From Methanomassiliicoccales archaeon (GTDB lineage: Archaea; Thermoplasmatota; Thermoplasmata; Methanomassiliicoccales; UBA472), in NCBI GenBank assembly GCA_025457905.1, contig JALOTM010000120.1, positions 1 through 6,377 of the forward strand: a stretch of 6,377 bases of DNA, read 5' to 3'. The position numbers and the translations under genes are program-made. Under the pieces are notes generated by a model. It saw only the letters and a program-made list of their open reading frames with translations, was not told where the DNA came from and did no database searches. Shown one piece after another: positions 1 through 5,505 of the stretch; position 1 is the first letter of the stretch, and every line of letters starts with the position of its first letter.

Positions 1-86
1 AGGAGAGGATGATGAGGGAGAAGTTCGGAGACGATTACCATCATTACTCCATGGAGACTGGAAGGTGTCTCCCCAGGATAAGGTGA
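1..86 (+). CDS. C-terminal end of an isoprenylcysteine carboxyl methyltransferase-like membrane protein (partial)
   Basis: Only the last 27 codons lie in the window, read in the frame starting at base 3 and ending with TGA at 84-86. The tail ERMMREKFGDDYHHY followed by TGRCLPRIR matches the end of the ICMT/phospholipid-methyltransferase-like family. These proteins characteristically finish with an acidic-basic helix ending in FGxxYxxY, then a short R/TGR-LPR segment after the last membrane helices. Such proteins are integral membrane SAM-dependent methyltransferases, usually of about 150-200 residues, and archaeal substrates are mostly unknown. The family call rests on this short tail only. 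No other frame through this stretch gives a recognisable protein ending. The rest of the gene lies upstream of the window. Confidence 0.62.
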   Translation, partial: ERMMREKFGDDYHHYSMETGRCLPRIR

Positions 87-162
87 GGCCCTGCGGATAG
101 AAAGCATGTGCCCGTTGTATCTCTGGTAAAGGATTTGTAGTGGGAAGCGAGAACCCTCTTGG

Positions 163-318
163 ATGAGCATGGGCGAGAAGGCATCGAGACCCTCGAAATG
201 CGCCGTTTGCGACACCTACGATTTCCAGGGCATGTGGAAGTGCGGATGCGATGCCATGAACCTCGGCAAGAACCTCGTTTGCTGGAAATGCTCAGCGCCT
301 CGAGCTGAGGGAGGGTGA
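163..318 (+). CDS. Small zinc-ribbon protein, 51 aa
   Basis: This short reading frame encodes a 51-residue protein with three closely spaced cysteine pairs: KCAVC (C13, C16), KCGC (C27, C29) and CWKC (C40, C43). CxxC knuckles about 24 residues apart are typical of archaeal zinc ribbons, and the extra CGC could add or replace a ligand. It has no membrane segment or signal peptide and starts with a basic stretch. A role in binding nucleic acid or a protein partner is possible but not shown. The ATG at 163 has no strong Shine-Dalgarno; ATG 169 is an alternative start. An in-frame TAA at 127-129 limits upstream extension. Its stop TGA (316-318) lies inside the ribosome binding site of the next gene, so the two are probably co-transcribed and coupled. 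I do not recognise a named family. Confidence 0.62.
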   Translation: MSMGEKASRPSKCAVCDTYDFQGMWKCGCDAMNLGKNLVCWKCSAPRAEGG

Positions 319-324
319 TTTTGG

Positions 325-717
325 ATGGAGGAGACATCATGGATAGACCCTTCACTGGGTCCTTTCAAGCGATGGCTTCTGGCGACCTACAGGGACAGCA
401 ATGGGATCATGAGCACGGCCATCCCTGGCAAGAAGGCCGACCTTATGTTCTTCGCCGAAGGTAGGATCGCCGGCAGCGGCGGCTGCAACCGCCTCATGGC
501 CAGTTGCAATGTGGTCGGAAACAGAATGAAGATCGGGCCTGTTGCCTCCACGCTGATGTTCTGTTCCGATCCCCCTGAGATCATGGACCAGGAGGCCGAT
601 TACTTCAAATGCCTAAATGCCGCCGCGAGCTACGAGGTCAAGGATGACGTCCTCCTCATATATGACGAGGAGGCGCGCTTGCTGCTGAAGTTCGATCTCG
701 ATCCCGACTATCCGTGA
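325..717 (+). CDS. META domain (HslJ-like) protein
   Basis: The protein has 130 residues, almost all of it one META domain. The opening strand WLLATYRDSNG (residues 17-27) is followed by a FFAEGRIAGSGGCNR core (residues 42-56) with the hallmark G-C-N, then MKIGPVASTLMFC (68-80). It continues through an acidic helix (ExMDQEADYF, 85-94), the ASYEVKDDVLLIYD strands (101-114) and a closing LLKF. This order matches HslJ of Escherichia coli, linked to heat and novobiocin resistance, and META domains of other bacteria and archaea; the biochemical role is unknown. There is no signal peptide or lipobox, unlike many bacterial relatives, so a cytoplasmic location is inferred. The start is set by GGAGGGTGA at 310-318, six bases before the ATG. 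It follows the zinc-ribbon gene with a 6-nt gap. Confidence 0.88.
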   Translation: MEETSWIDPSLGPFKRWLLATYRDSNGIMSTAIPGKKADLMFFAEGRIAGSGGCNRLMASCNVVGNRMKIGPVASTLMFCSDPPEIMDQEADYFKCLNAAASYEVKDDVLLIYDEEARLLLKFDLDPDYP

Positions 718-731
718 GCATACGGCAGCCA

Positions 732-748
732 TGGAATAGGTGATTCCA
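732..748 (+). terminator. Hairpin plus pyrimidine-rich tail after the META gene
   Basis: TGGAAT (732-737) and ATTCCA (743-748) form a 6-bp stem with a 5-nt loop, 15 nt after the stop codon. The pyrimidine-rich stretch ATTCCTTCCTTCT begins about ten bases later. This could end or stabilise the upstream transcript. The stem is short and the T-tract is interrupted by C, so termination is uncertain. It could instead be a protein-binding palindrome. Confidence 0.35.
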
Positions 749-785
749 ATCGTACAAATTCCTTCCTTCTGGCTAAGAGCGATGA

Positions 786-812
786 TTAAATAGTTGGATG
801 TATAATCCAACT
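786..812 (+). promoter_or_regulatory. Promoter with 21-bp palindromic operator candidate for the dehydrogenase operon
   Basis: A TATA-like TTAAATA (786-792) is followed by a perfect inverted repeat. The arms are AGTTGGAT (792-799) and ATCCAACT (805-812), separated by GTATA. A second TATA-like core, TATAAT (801-806), lies inside the palindrome. Counting 25-27 nt from either box puts the transcript start around 815-830, at or just before the dehydrogenase start at 829. The palindrome would therefore lie in the DNA contacted by TBP/TFB and outside the mRNA, as expected for a repressor site rather than a terminator. The binding protein is unknown. Confidence 0.6.
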
Positions 813-828
813 GACGCTTGGTGATCTC

Positions 829-1860
829 CTGAGAGCTGCCCTGCTGAAAGCCCCCGGCGATATCGAGGTTAGGGACGTCCCTTGCCCCGAATGCCCTGAC
901 GGAGGGCTCTTGATCGAGGTCGAGGCCTGCTCCATTTGCGCCTCCGACGTCAAGATGCATCGGCGAGGCCACAGGGACCTGATCTATCCTCGCATCCTTG
1001 GGCACGAGGTGGTCGGAAAGGTCGTGAGATCAAGAACGGATGAAGCTCATGAAGGAAGCCGTGTCCAGGTCTGGCCGGGGAGCGCATGCGGCTCGTGCCC
1101 CGTCTGCATGAAGGGGTTGGACAACCTTTGCCCGAGCGTGGGCGTCCTAGGCTTCAACCTGGATGGTGGTTTCGCCGAGATGATGGCCATCCCAAAGGGC
1201 TGTGTGGACCGGGGAGGTGTGAACCCCGTCCCCGACGGCCTGGGCTCAGATGTGGCCTCGCTCGCAGAACCCCTGGCCTGCTGCATCAACGCCCAGGATT
1301 CCCTAGGCGTCGGCAGGGGCGATTCCGTCGCCATCATCGGCGGAGGTCCCCTGGGAGCATTGCACGCCATGCTGGCCCGTCATCGGGGCGCCAATATGGT
1401 GGCCGTCGTGGAAACGGAAGCGCCCAGGAGGGCCATTCTGGCCCATGTCGATCCCGATATGGTGGTCGACCCCAAGGAGGGCTGGCACGAGATCATCAGG
1501 GAGGCCCAGCAGGGGCAGGGGGTCGACGCCATCCTCATGGCAACATCCGCAGCCCCCATCGACCAAGGGATGATCGGGCTGCTCGCCCCTAGGGGAAGGC
1601 TGTCCATCTTCTCGGGCCTTGCCAGGGAGAGCTCGGTCACCAGCGTCGACCTTAATCAGTTGCACTATTGGGAGCGGAGCATGGTGGGGTCTTATGGATG
1701 CAGGAGCGCTGACTGCAAGGAAGCACTGGCCCTTTTAGCCAACAGAAGCGTGGACGCGGATTGGCTCATCACTAAAAGACTCGCCTTGGATAGAATACTC
1801 CAGGGTCTCGCCTACGCTGAGTCAAGAAGAGGGATGAAGGCAACAGTGACCGGGTTCTGA
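829..1860 (+). CDS. Zinc-dependent medium-chain alcohol/polyol dehydrogenase (MDR family)
   Basis: This is a 343-residue soluble NAD(P)-dependent dehydrogenase of the threonine/sorbitol/alcohol dehydrogenase superfamily. Catalytic-zinc ligands are visible at C37 (SICASD), H59-E60 (GHE) and E147 (AEPLAC). The structural-zinc lobe is complete with C87, C90, C93 and C101. The Rossmann loop is GGGPLG (171-176), and E205 at the end of the next strand suggests NAD(H) preference. The substrate cannot be read from the sequence. The N-terminus MRAALLKAPGDIEV fits the family and requires a CTG start at 829, because no ATG, GTG or TTG is in frame between the TAA at 787-789 and the TTG at 910. Starting at 910 would remove the first 27 residues, including the first strands of the GroES-like domain. 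GGTGATC (820-826) is an SD-like sequence just before the CTG, though close to it. It is followed after 10 nt by the phosphoribosyltransferase-like gene, implying an operon. Confidence 0.94.
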   Translation: MRAALLKAPGDIEVRDVPCPECPDGGLLIEVEACSICASDVKMHRRGHRDLIYPRILGHEVVGKVVRSRTDEAHEGSRVQVWPGSACGSCPVCMKGLDNLCPSVGVLGFNLDGGFAEMMAIPKGCVDRGGVNPVPDGLGSDVASLAEPLACCINAQDSLGVGRGDSVAIIGGGPLGALHAMLARHRGANMVAVVETEAPRRAILAHVDPDMVVDPKEGWHEIIREAQQGQGVDAILMATSAAPIDQGMIGLLAPRGRLSIFSGLARESSVTSVDLNQLHYWERSMVGSYGCRSADCKEALALLANRSVDADWLITKRLALDRILQGLAYAESRRGMKATVTGF

Positions 1861-1865
1861 GGGTG
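1859..1865 (+). promoter_or_regulatory. Ribosome binding site overlapping the dehydrogenase stop codon
   Basis: GAGGGTG starts inside the TGA that ends the dehydrogenase and lies five bases before the ATG at 1871. It fixes that start and implies translational coupling of the two genes. Confidence 0.6.
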
Positions 1866-1870
1866 CAAGC

Positions 1871-2888
1871 ATGGAGGACAAGTTGAGATCGTTCGGGCTC
1901 AAGGTGGACGCCCTACTAAAGGGACACGACCTAACCAGATCGGAGACGTTCGAGATGTTCCGGGAGGTGCTCCTGGACGAACAGCCAGCACTGCAGCAGG
2001 GAGCCTTCCTAGCGGCCATCACCGCCAAGGGACCGACGCCCGCTGAGCTGGCCGCAGCGTGGCAGGCCATATTCGAGCTCGACACGATCAAGGGCGGACG
2101 GCGTGGTCCTGGCCAAGCATGGCGCTCGGGCCATCACATCCAAGTGCGGTGTTGTGGACATCCTGGAGGCCATTGGCGTCGATGTGGAGTGCGACCCTCA
2201 GCTCGTGAAGTGGAGCATAGAGAGATGCGGCATCGGCATCTTCAACGGCATGAGCGCCAAGGTGCACCCCATGGCCTTGTCCCGCATTCTGGGCCAGATA
2301 AGGTTCGGGACCATCCTCAACATGGCCGGCTCTCTCGCCAATCCGGCCGCCCCCACGTTTGGCGTCAGGGGCGTCTATGCGAGCGACCTTGTGGTGCCAG
2401 TGGCCGAGACCATGCGCGAGATAGGCTACGAGGGCGCCATAGTGGTCCATGGCCTAAATAAAGAGGGCACCAAGGGCATGGACGAGATTTCCACACTGGG
2501 GAATACGCTGGTGGCAGAATTGACCGGCGACGGGGAAATCGAGGCCTATGCGCTCGAGCCACGCCAATTCGGCGTCATCCGGGCGGACGAGCGCGAGCTG
2601 GTCTGCTCCTTCAACCGGGACGAGGAGGCGGTGCACTTCCTGCGCATCCTCGGAGGCGAGGAACAGAATTCAAGGAGGGACATCGTCTGCCTCAACGCGG
2701 CCCCCATCCTCTATATGATGAGACGGGCTCAGAGCCTCGAGGACGCCTATCAAAGGGCGCACAGCATCATCGATAGTGGGCGGGCGCTTGCCAAACTCCA
2801 GGAGTTCGTGAGGGCACAGAACTCCCATCCAGAGCGAGGTTCGGCCCATTTGGAGGCGCTCATGGAGAAGGCTTGCGTTCAGACATAG
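1871..2888 (+). pseudogene. Anthranilate phosphoribosyltransferase (TrpD)-fold protein, frame-disrupted and lacking the PRPP loop
   Basis: The helical N-terminal domain of the TrpD / nucleoside-phosphorylase class III fold is read from ATG 1871: residues 1-74, with LTRSETFEMFREVL, AFLAAITAKGPTPAEL and ending FELDTIK at 2092. The catalytic domain resumes one base out of phase from about 2094: VVLAKHGARAITSKCG, VDILEAIGVDVE, FNGMSAKVHP, LNMAGSLANPA, and the metal-binding DE in GMDEIS (2475-2492), ending at TAG 2886-2888. Between the two parts the usual 25-35 residues with the glycine-rich GTG-D PRPP-binding loop and the NxST helix are missing. A deletion of 3n+2 bases would explain both the frame change and the gap. 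The substitutions KHGAR for KHGNR and SKCG for SKSG place it in a divergent TrpD-like group, so tryptophan synthesis is not assured. The downstream part has no good ribosome site of its own at GTG 2103. It is either a recent pseudogene or an assembly error. Confidence 0.83.
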
Positions 2889-2902
2889 GGGGAGCGACGG
2901 GC

Positions 2903-2911
2903 TCTTTTATT
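2903..2911 (+). terminator. T-rich terminator candidate for the dehydrogenase operon
   Basis: TCTTTTATT begins 15 nt after the TAG of the phosphoribosyltransferase-like gene, following a GC-rich stretch. A short oligo-T tract without a strong hairpin is the usual archaeal intrinsic terminator. It faces the terminator of the convergent glnK gene. Confidence 0.45.
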
Positions 2912-2918
2912 GGTCACA

Positions 2919-2930
2919 TAAAAAATAAAT
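2919..2930 (-). terminator. Oligo-T terminator of the amt-glnK operon
   Basis: On the minus strand this reads ATTTATTTTTTA, a T-rich run with six consecutive Ts, about 40 nt past the glnK stop. It fits an archaeal oligo-T terminator for the ammonium operon. Confidence 0.55.
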
Positions 2931-2968
2931 GGTTTGGGAAGAAGTTTGTCCACATAAGGAGGTCGTCT

Positions 2969-3298
2969 TCAATCCTCAGCCTCACCGGTCCTGACCCTGA
3001 TCACCTTCTCCACAGGGATCAGGAAGATTTTCCCATCCCCCACCTCTCCCGTCCTGGCAGAGGTGCATATCGCATCAACCACGACGTCCACCTGATGGTC
3101 CTTGACCACGATCTCCACTTTGACCTTAGGCAGCATGTCCACGCGGAATTTACCTGCGCGGTGCGTGAATTCCAGACCTTTCTGCTCACCGCGGCCGTGG
3201 ACTTCGGTCACTGTCATCCCATGTATGCCTTTCTCCTCCAGTGCGGACTTGGTCGCGCCTAACCTTTCTGGTCTGATAATCGCTTCAACCTTCATCAT
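2969..3298 (-). CDS. glnK: Nitrogen regulatory protein P-II (GlnK)
   Basis: This 109-residue PII signalling protein is full length for the family. PII trimers sense ATP/ADP and 2-oxoglutarate and plug the cytoplasmic face of Amt channels through their T-loops. The N-terminus MMKVEAIIRPERL, the T-loop base MTVTEVHGRGEQKG (Q39 and K40), LPKVKVEIVV, the B-loop TGEVGDGKIF and the C-loop VIRVRTGE are all present. Starting at the first of two Met codons keeps enteric numbering. Position 51, the uridylylated Tyr in enteric GlnB/GlnK, is then Phe (RAGKF), and position 46 is His. Uridylylation at Tyr51 is therefore impossible, and control is presumably by ligands alone. GAGGTGA (3309-3303) overlaps the amt stop codon and sits four bases from the first ATG, so translation is probably coupled to amt. 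ATG 3295 is the alternative start. Confidence 0.95.
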   Translation of the reverse strand: MMKVEAIIRPERLGATKSALEEKGIHGMTVTEVHGRGEQKGLEFTHRAGKFRVDMLPKVKVEIVVKDHQVDVVVDAICTSARTGEVGDGKIFLIPVEKVIRVRTGEAED

Positions 3299-3307
3299 CT
3301 GCTCACC

Positions 3308-4534
3308 TCACGAATAGGCGTTCTCCCCGTGCTGGATGATGTCCGCACCGATGCGCTCTTCCTCCTTGGTCACGCGAACCACCATGACCATCTTCATCAC
3401 CTTCAGGATGACGAACGTGACCGAGAATGCGAAGGCGTAGACCACTACCACGGCGATCAGCTGGGAGACCAGAAGGTCGAACCCACCGCCGTAGAGCAAC
3501 CCTTGGGAGCTGGATGCCAGGGTTCCAGTGGCCAAGAGCCCGGTGGCGATGGCGCCCCAGGTTCCTCCTACACCGTGCACACCGAACACATCGAGCGCGT
3601 CGTCGTAGTCGAACCTCTTCTTAAGGAGGATGCCCGCATAGCAGAAGACACCGGCACCTAAGCCTATGACTATGGCACCTGTGACGTTCACATATCCACA
3701 GGCGGGAGTGATGGCCACCAGTCCAGCAATCGCCCCCGAGATCATCCCCAGGACGCCTGGACGCCCTAGGTGCAGCCAGCTGACAATGCCCCAGACCACA
3801 GCAGCGGTGGCTCCTGCCACCATGGTGACCACGAAGGCGTTGGCCGCTATCCCGTCCGCTGCCAAGGCGCTGCCCCCGTTGAAACCGAACCAACCTATCC
3901 AAAGCAGGGCGCCGCCGAGAACGACGAAGGGGATGTTGTGGGCCATCTCCACGCCACCATTGCTCAGGGTGCTCCTCTTGCCCAGTACTAGTACCGCGGC
4001 AAGGACAGAGACGCCCGCGGTGATGTGCACCACCGTGCCGCCGGCGAAATCCAGCGCTCCGAGCTGCGCGATCCATCCTCCACCCCATACCCAGTGGGCG
4101 ACAGGGATATAGATGGCCAGAGTCCAAACGAACAGGAAGATCACCAGGGCCTTGAGCTTCATCCTCTCGGCCACGCCACCTATGATCAATGCTACCGTGA
4201 TGATGGCGAACATTCCTTGGAACATCATGAAGAGGATCCCGGGAACGCTGGTGAAGTCATAGGGGGCCAAGGGCTCGATGCCCACCTTGTCTAGCATGAT
4301 CCAATCGAAGTTACCGATCAGATCCTGACCGTTCCCGCCGAACGCCAGTGTGAATCCCACCGTCACCCATATGAGAGTCACCATGCCAATGATGATGATG
4401 GTCTGACCGAGGATCGATAGCACGTTCTTCTTTCCGAGCATACCTCCGTAGAAGAACCCCACCGCGGGGGTCATTATGAAAACTAGGGCCGCGGAGATTA
4501 GGACCCATGCCGTGTTGCCTGCATCGACTGCCAA
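3308..4534 (-). CDS. amt: Ammonium transporter (Amt/AmtB)
   Basis: This is a trimeric inner-membrane channel for ammonium uptake, 408 residues with about eleven hydrophobic helices, a normal family size. The signature around DFAGGTVVHITAG includes D162 and the first pore histidine H170 (H168 of E. coli AmtB). The second pore histidine is H320 in VFGVHGVGG (H318 equivalent). FQGMFAIITVALI, the GGVAERMK loop and the cytoplasmic tail EEERIGADIIQHGENAY are all typical. I chose the TTG at 4534-4532, giving MAVDAGNTAWVLISAAL. GAGGTG (4545-4540) lies five bases before it, and homology begins exactly there. A start at 4624 would add 30 proline-rich residues unlike the family. glnK follows within 9 nt, so this is the classic Amt-GlnK pair for scavenging low ammonium. 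The leader and upstream palindromes suggest nitrogen-linked control, which is inferred. Confidence 0.97.
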   Translation of the reverse strand: MAVDAGNTAWVLISAALVFIMTPAVGFFYGGMLGKKNVLSILGQTIIIIGMVTLIWVTVGFTLAFGGNGQDLIGNFDWIMLDKVGIEPLAPYDFTSVPGILFMMFQGMFAIITVALIIGGVAERMKLKALVIFLFVWTLAIYIPVAHWVWGGGWIAQLGALDFAGGTVVHITAGVSVLAAVLVLGKRSTLSNGGVEMAHNIPFVVLGGALLWIGWFGFNGGSALAADGIAANAFVVTMVAGATAAVVWGIVSWLHLGRPGVLGMISGAIAGLVAITPACGYVNVTGAIVIGLGAGVFCYAGILLKKRFDYDDALDVFGVHGVGGTWGAIATGLLATGTLASSSQGLLYGGGFDLLVSQLIAVVVVYAFAFSVTFVILKVMKMVMVVRVTKEEERIGADIIQHGENAYS

Positions 4535-4539
4535 TCTTG

Positions 4540-4545
4540 CACCTC
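4540..4545 (-). promoter_or_regulatory. amt: Ribosome binding site deciding the TTG start of amt
   Basis: The minus strand reads GAGGTG, then five bases, then TTG at 4534. No comparable site serves the upstream in-frame codons, so this fixes the amt start. Confidence 0.75.
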
Positions 4546-4563
4546 TGTTGGATTTCTTTAGGT

Positions 4564-4604
4564 GGGGGAGGAGGCCCATTGGGGGGCAAGGGGCGCTCTC
4601 CCCC
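4564..4604 (-). promoter_or_regulatory. GC-rich hairpin in the amt 5' leader
   Basis: GGGGGAG (4564-4570) and CTCCCCC (4598-4604) can pair as a seven-bp all-G/C-rich stem except one A-T. GCCC (4574-4577) and GGGC (4584-4587) could form a small inner stem. In the amt transcript this structure would end about 18 nt before the ribosome binding site. It could affect translation or attenuation, but no known riboswitch class is recognised. Confidence 0.4.
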
Positions 4605-4626
4605 GAAGTTTGGAGGCATAACACAC

Positions 4627-4676
4627 ATCATTTGTATGATATACCGGCAAAGTGATAGATAAAAGTATAATAAATA
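4627..4676 (-). promoter_or_regulatory. Promoter region of amt-glnK with overlapping palindrome
   Basis: On the minus strand the stretch from 4676 reads TATTTATTATACTTTTATC, offering TATA-like boxes centred near 4670 and 4662. Counting 26 nt gives a transcript start around 4636-4644. The palindrome ATCAT-TTGT-ATGAT (4627-4640) overlaps that point, a usual position for a repressor operator. The mRNA would then have a leader of about 100 nt. Confidence 0.5.
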
Positions 4677-4735
4677 GATTACTAACAAGACAAATGAATA
4701 TTTCACAGATATTGATATAAATGAATGTCTATTAG

Positions 4736-4754
4736 AATCATAAAATGTATGATT
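4736..4754. repeat. Upstream palindrome related to the amt promoter palindrome
   Basis: The arms AATCATA (4736-4742) and TATGATT (4748-4754) are perfect inverted repeats around AAATG. It shares the 8-mer TGTATGAT with the palindrome at 4627-4640, which suggests a second binding site for the same regulator about 110 bp further upstream of amt. Confidence 0.45.
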
Positions 4755-4779
4755 GGAATATTTCCTGCGCGGCCAATGA

Positions 4780-5054
4780 CCTCTGGTAAAAGCACCGGAG
4801 AGCACAAAAGGAATCAATCATGCCGACGAGCTATCGACAACAAGATGGCAGCGAGCTCCTCACCGCCTATCAGCTTAATTGAGAGGAGGATCGCCGTTGA
4901 TGTCTGGGAGGGCAACGATGGAACGCCCCAGCTCCGAATGGAACCGAGGGCTGGGTCGACATTCATATCGACCTTCGAGTCCAGATTCGCCGCTGCCTGC
5001 TTACCTGGATCTTGGGCCGGCACCTGGCAATGAAGACCTCGATGAGGAGTCAGT
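4780..5054. other. Gene-free, GC-rich intergenic stretch
   Basis: Between the AT-rich amt upstream region and the end of the DGC-domain gene I find no convincing coding region on either strand. The open frames here have atypical composition, no family motifs and overlap one another. One 6-bp inverted repeat (GGTCGA 4954-4959, TCGACC 4968-4973) is the only structure seen. It could hold a small RNA, a decayed gene or long untranslated regions; none can be shown. Confidence 0.5.
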
Positions 5055-5435
5055 TCAGGTGACCTTGGCCTTGATCGCCGCCTTCACCTTCTCCAGGTCT
5101 TCGAGCCTCAGATGGAGGTCCATGCACTTGACCACTCCTAGCTCAGTGATCACGACCTGTTCATCCACGCGATGGCCCGAGGCCTCCACGATCTTCTTGC
5201 CACACAGCATACTGCAGCCGTCCACGACGACAATCTTCCTAGCCGTGCCCGCCGCCTTGAGCGAGGTGTCCATCATGGTGGCCAATCCGGGCAGGCAGGC
5301 CATCCTCCCCACCCCTTCCAATGAGCTCATCCGCGTCGCTTCGTTGGCCAATTGTCCTACGTTGGAACCGCAGGAACAAGCGTAAATCATGACCGGACCA
5401 GGCTCAGAATCGCACTTCTGTTCATTGGTGCTCAA
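5055..5435 (-). CDS. DGC-domain putative zinc-binding protein
   Basis: The protein has 126 residues and carries the DGC motif that names the family, in VVVDGCSMLCGKKI (D72, G73, C74, then C78). The N-terminal motif is YACSCGSNVGQLANEATR (C20, C22), with further cysteines at C47 (RMACLPG) and C104 (VVKCMDL). The spacing matches archaeal and bacterial DGC proteins, usually 110-150 residues. They are presumed to bind zinc or another thiophilic metal through the conserved cysteines, with function otherwise unknown. The longest frame starts at TTG 5435 with only a weak AGGGATC before it. ATG 5390 (M16, MIYACSCGSN) would give 111 residues and also agrees with the family, so the start is unsure. It is divergent from the gene at 5541 across 105 bp. 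Confidence 0.85.
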   Translation of the reverse strand: MSTNEQKCDSEPGPVMIYACSCGSNVGQLANEATRMSSLEGVGRMACLPGLATMMDTSLKAAGTARKIVVVDGCSMLCGKKIVEASGHRVDEQVVITELGVVKCMDLHLRLEDLEKVKAAIKAKVT

Positions 5436-5505
5436 TGGATCCCTGGGGTGAGATTGCTGTTACGATGTTAAGAGCCTGTCGCCCTAGGGAAATTGGCATG
5501 GAACC

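Noticed and set aside
910..1860. TTG 910 as the start of the dehydrogenase
   Set aside because: It deletes the conserved first strands of the GroES-like domain that are clearly encoded upstream in the same frame.
2103..2888. Second part of the TrpD-like gene as an independent gene starting at GTG 2103
   Set aside because: No ribosome site precedes it and it would lack the N-terminal helical domain and the PRPP loop; a broken single gene explains the data better.
4755..4765. GGAA-TAT-TTCC as an NrpR operator
   Set aside because: The methanogen NrpR site has a 6-nt spacer between GGAA and TTCC; here it is 3 nt, and no NrpR gene is in view.
4311..4817. Minus-strand frame across the amt leader with a proline-rich segment
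   Set aside because: It runs out of frame into the start of amt, and its composition reflects the GC-rich hairpin rather than a protein.
4954..4973. Inverted repeat GGTCGA-N8-TCGACC as a terminator of the DGC gene
   Set aside because: No T-tract follows it on the minus strand and it lies about 80 nt past the stop; the stem is short enough to arise by chance.
4814..5023. Minus-strand open frame of 69 codons in the gene-free stretch
   Set aside because: No recognisable motif or ribosome site, and it overlaps equally unconvincing frames on the other strand.
4725..5033. Plus-strand open frame of about 100 codons upstream of amt
   Set aside because: It begins in the AT-rich promoter region, has no ribosome site at a plausible start, carries no family motif and has coding composition unlike its neighbours.
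4879..5385. Long plus-strand open frame overlapping the DGC-domain gene
   Set aside because: Most of it is antisense to the well-supported DGC protein and its translation is low-complexity Ser/Pro-rich.
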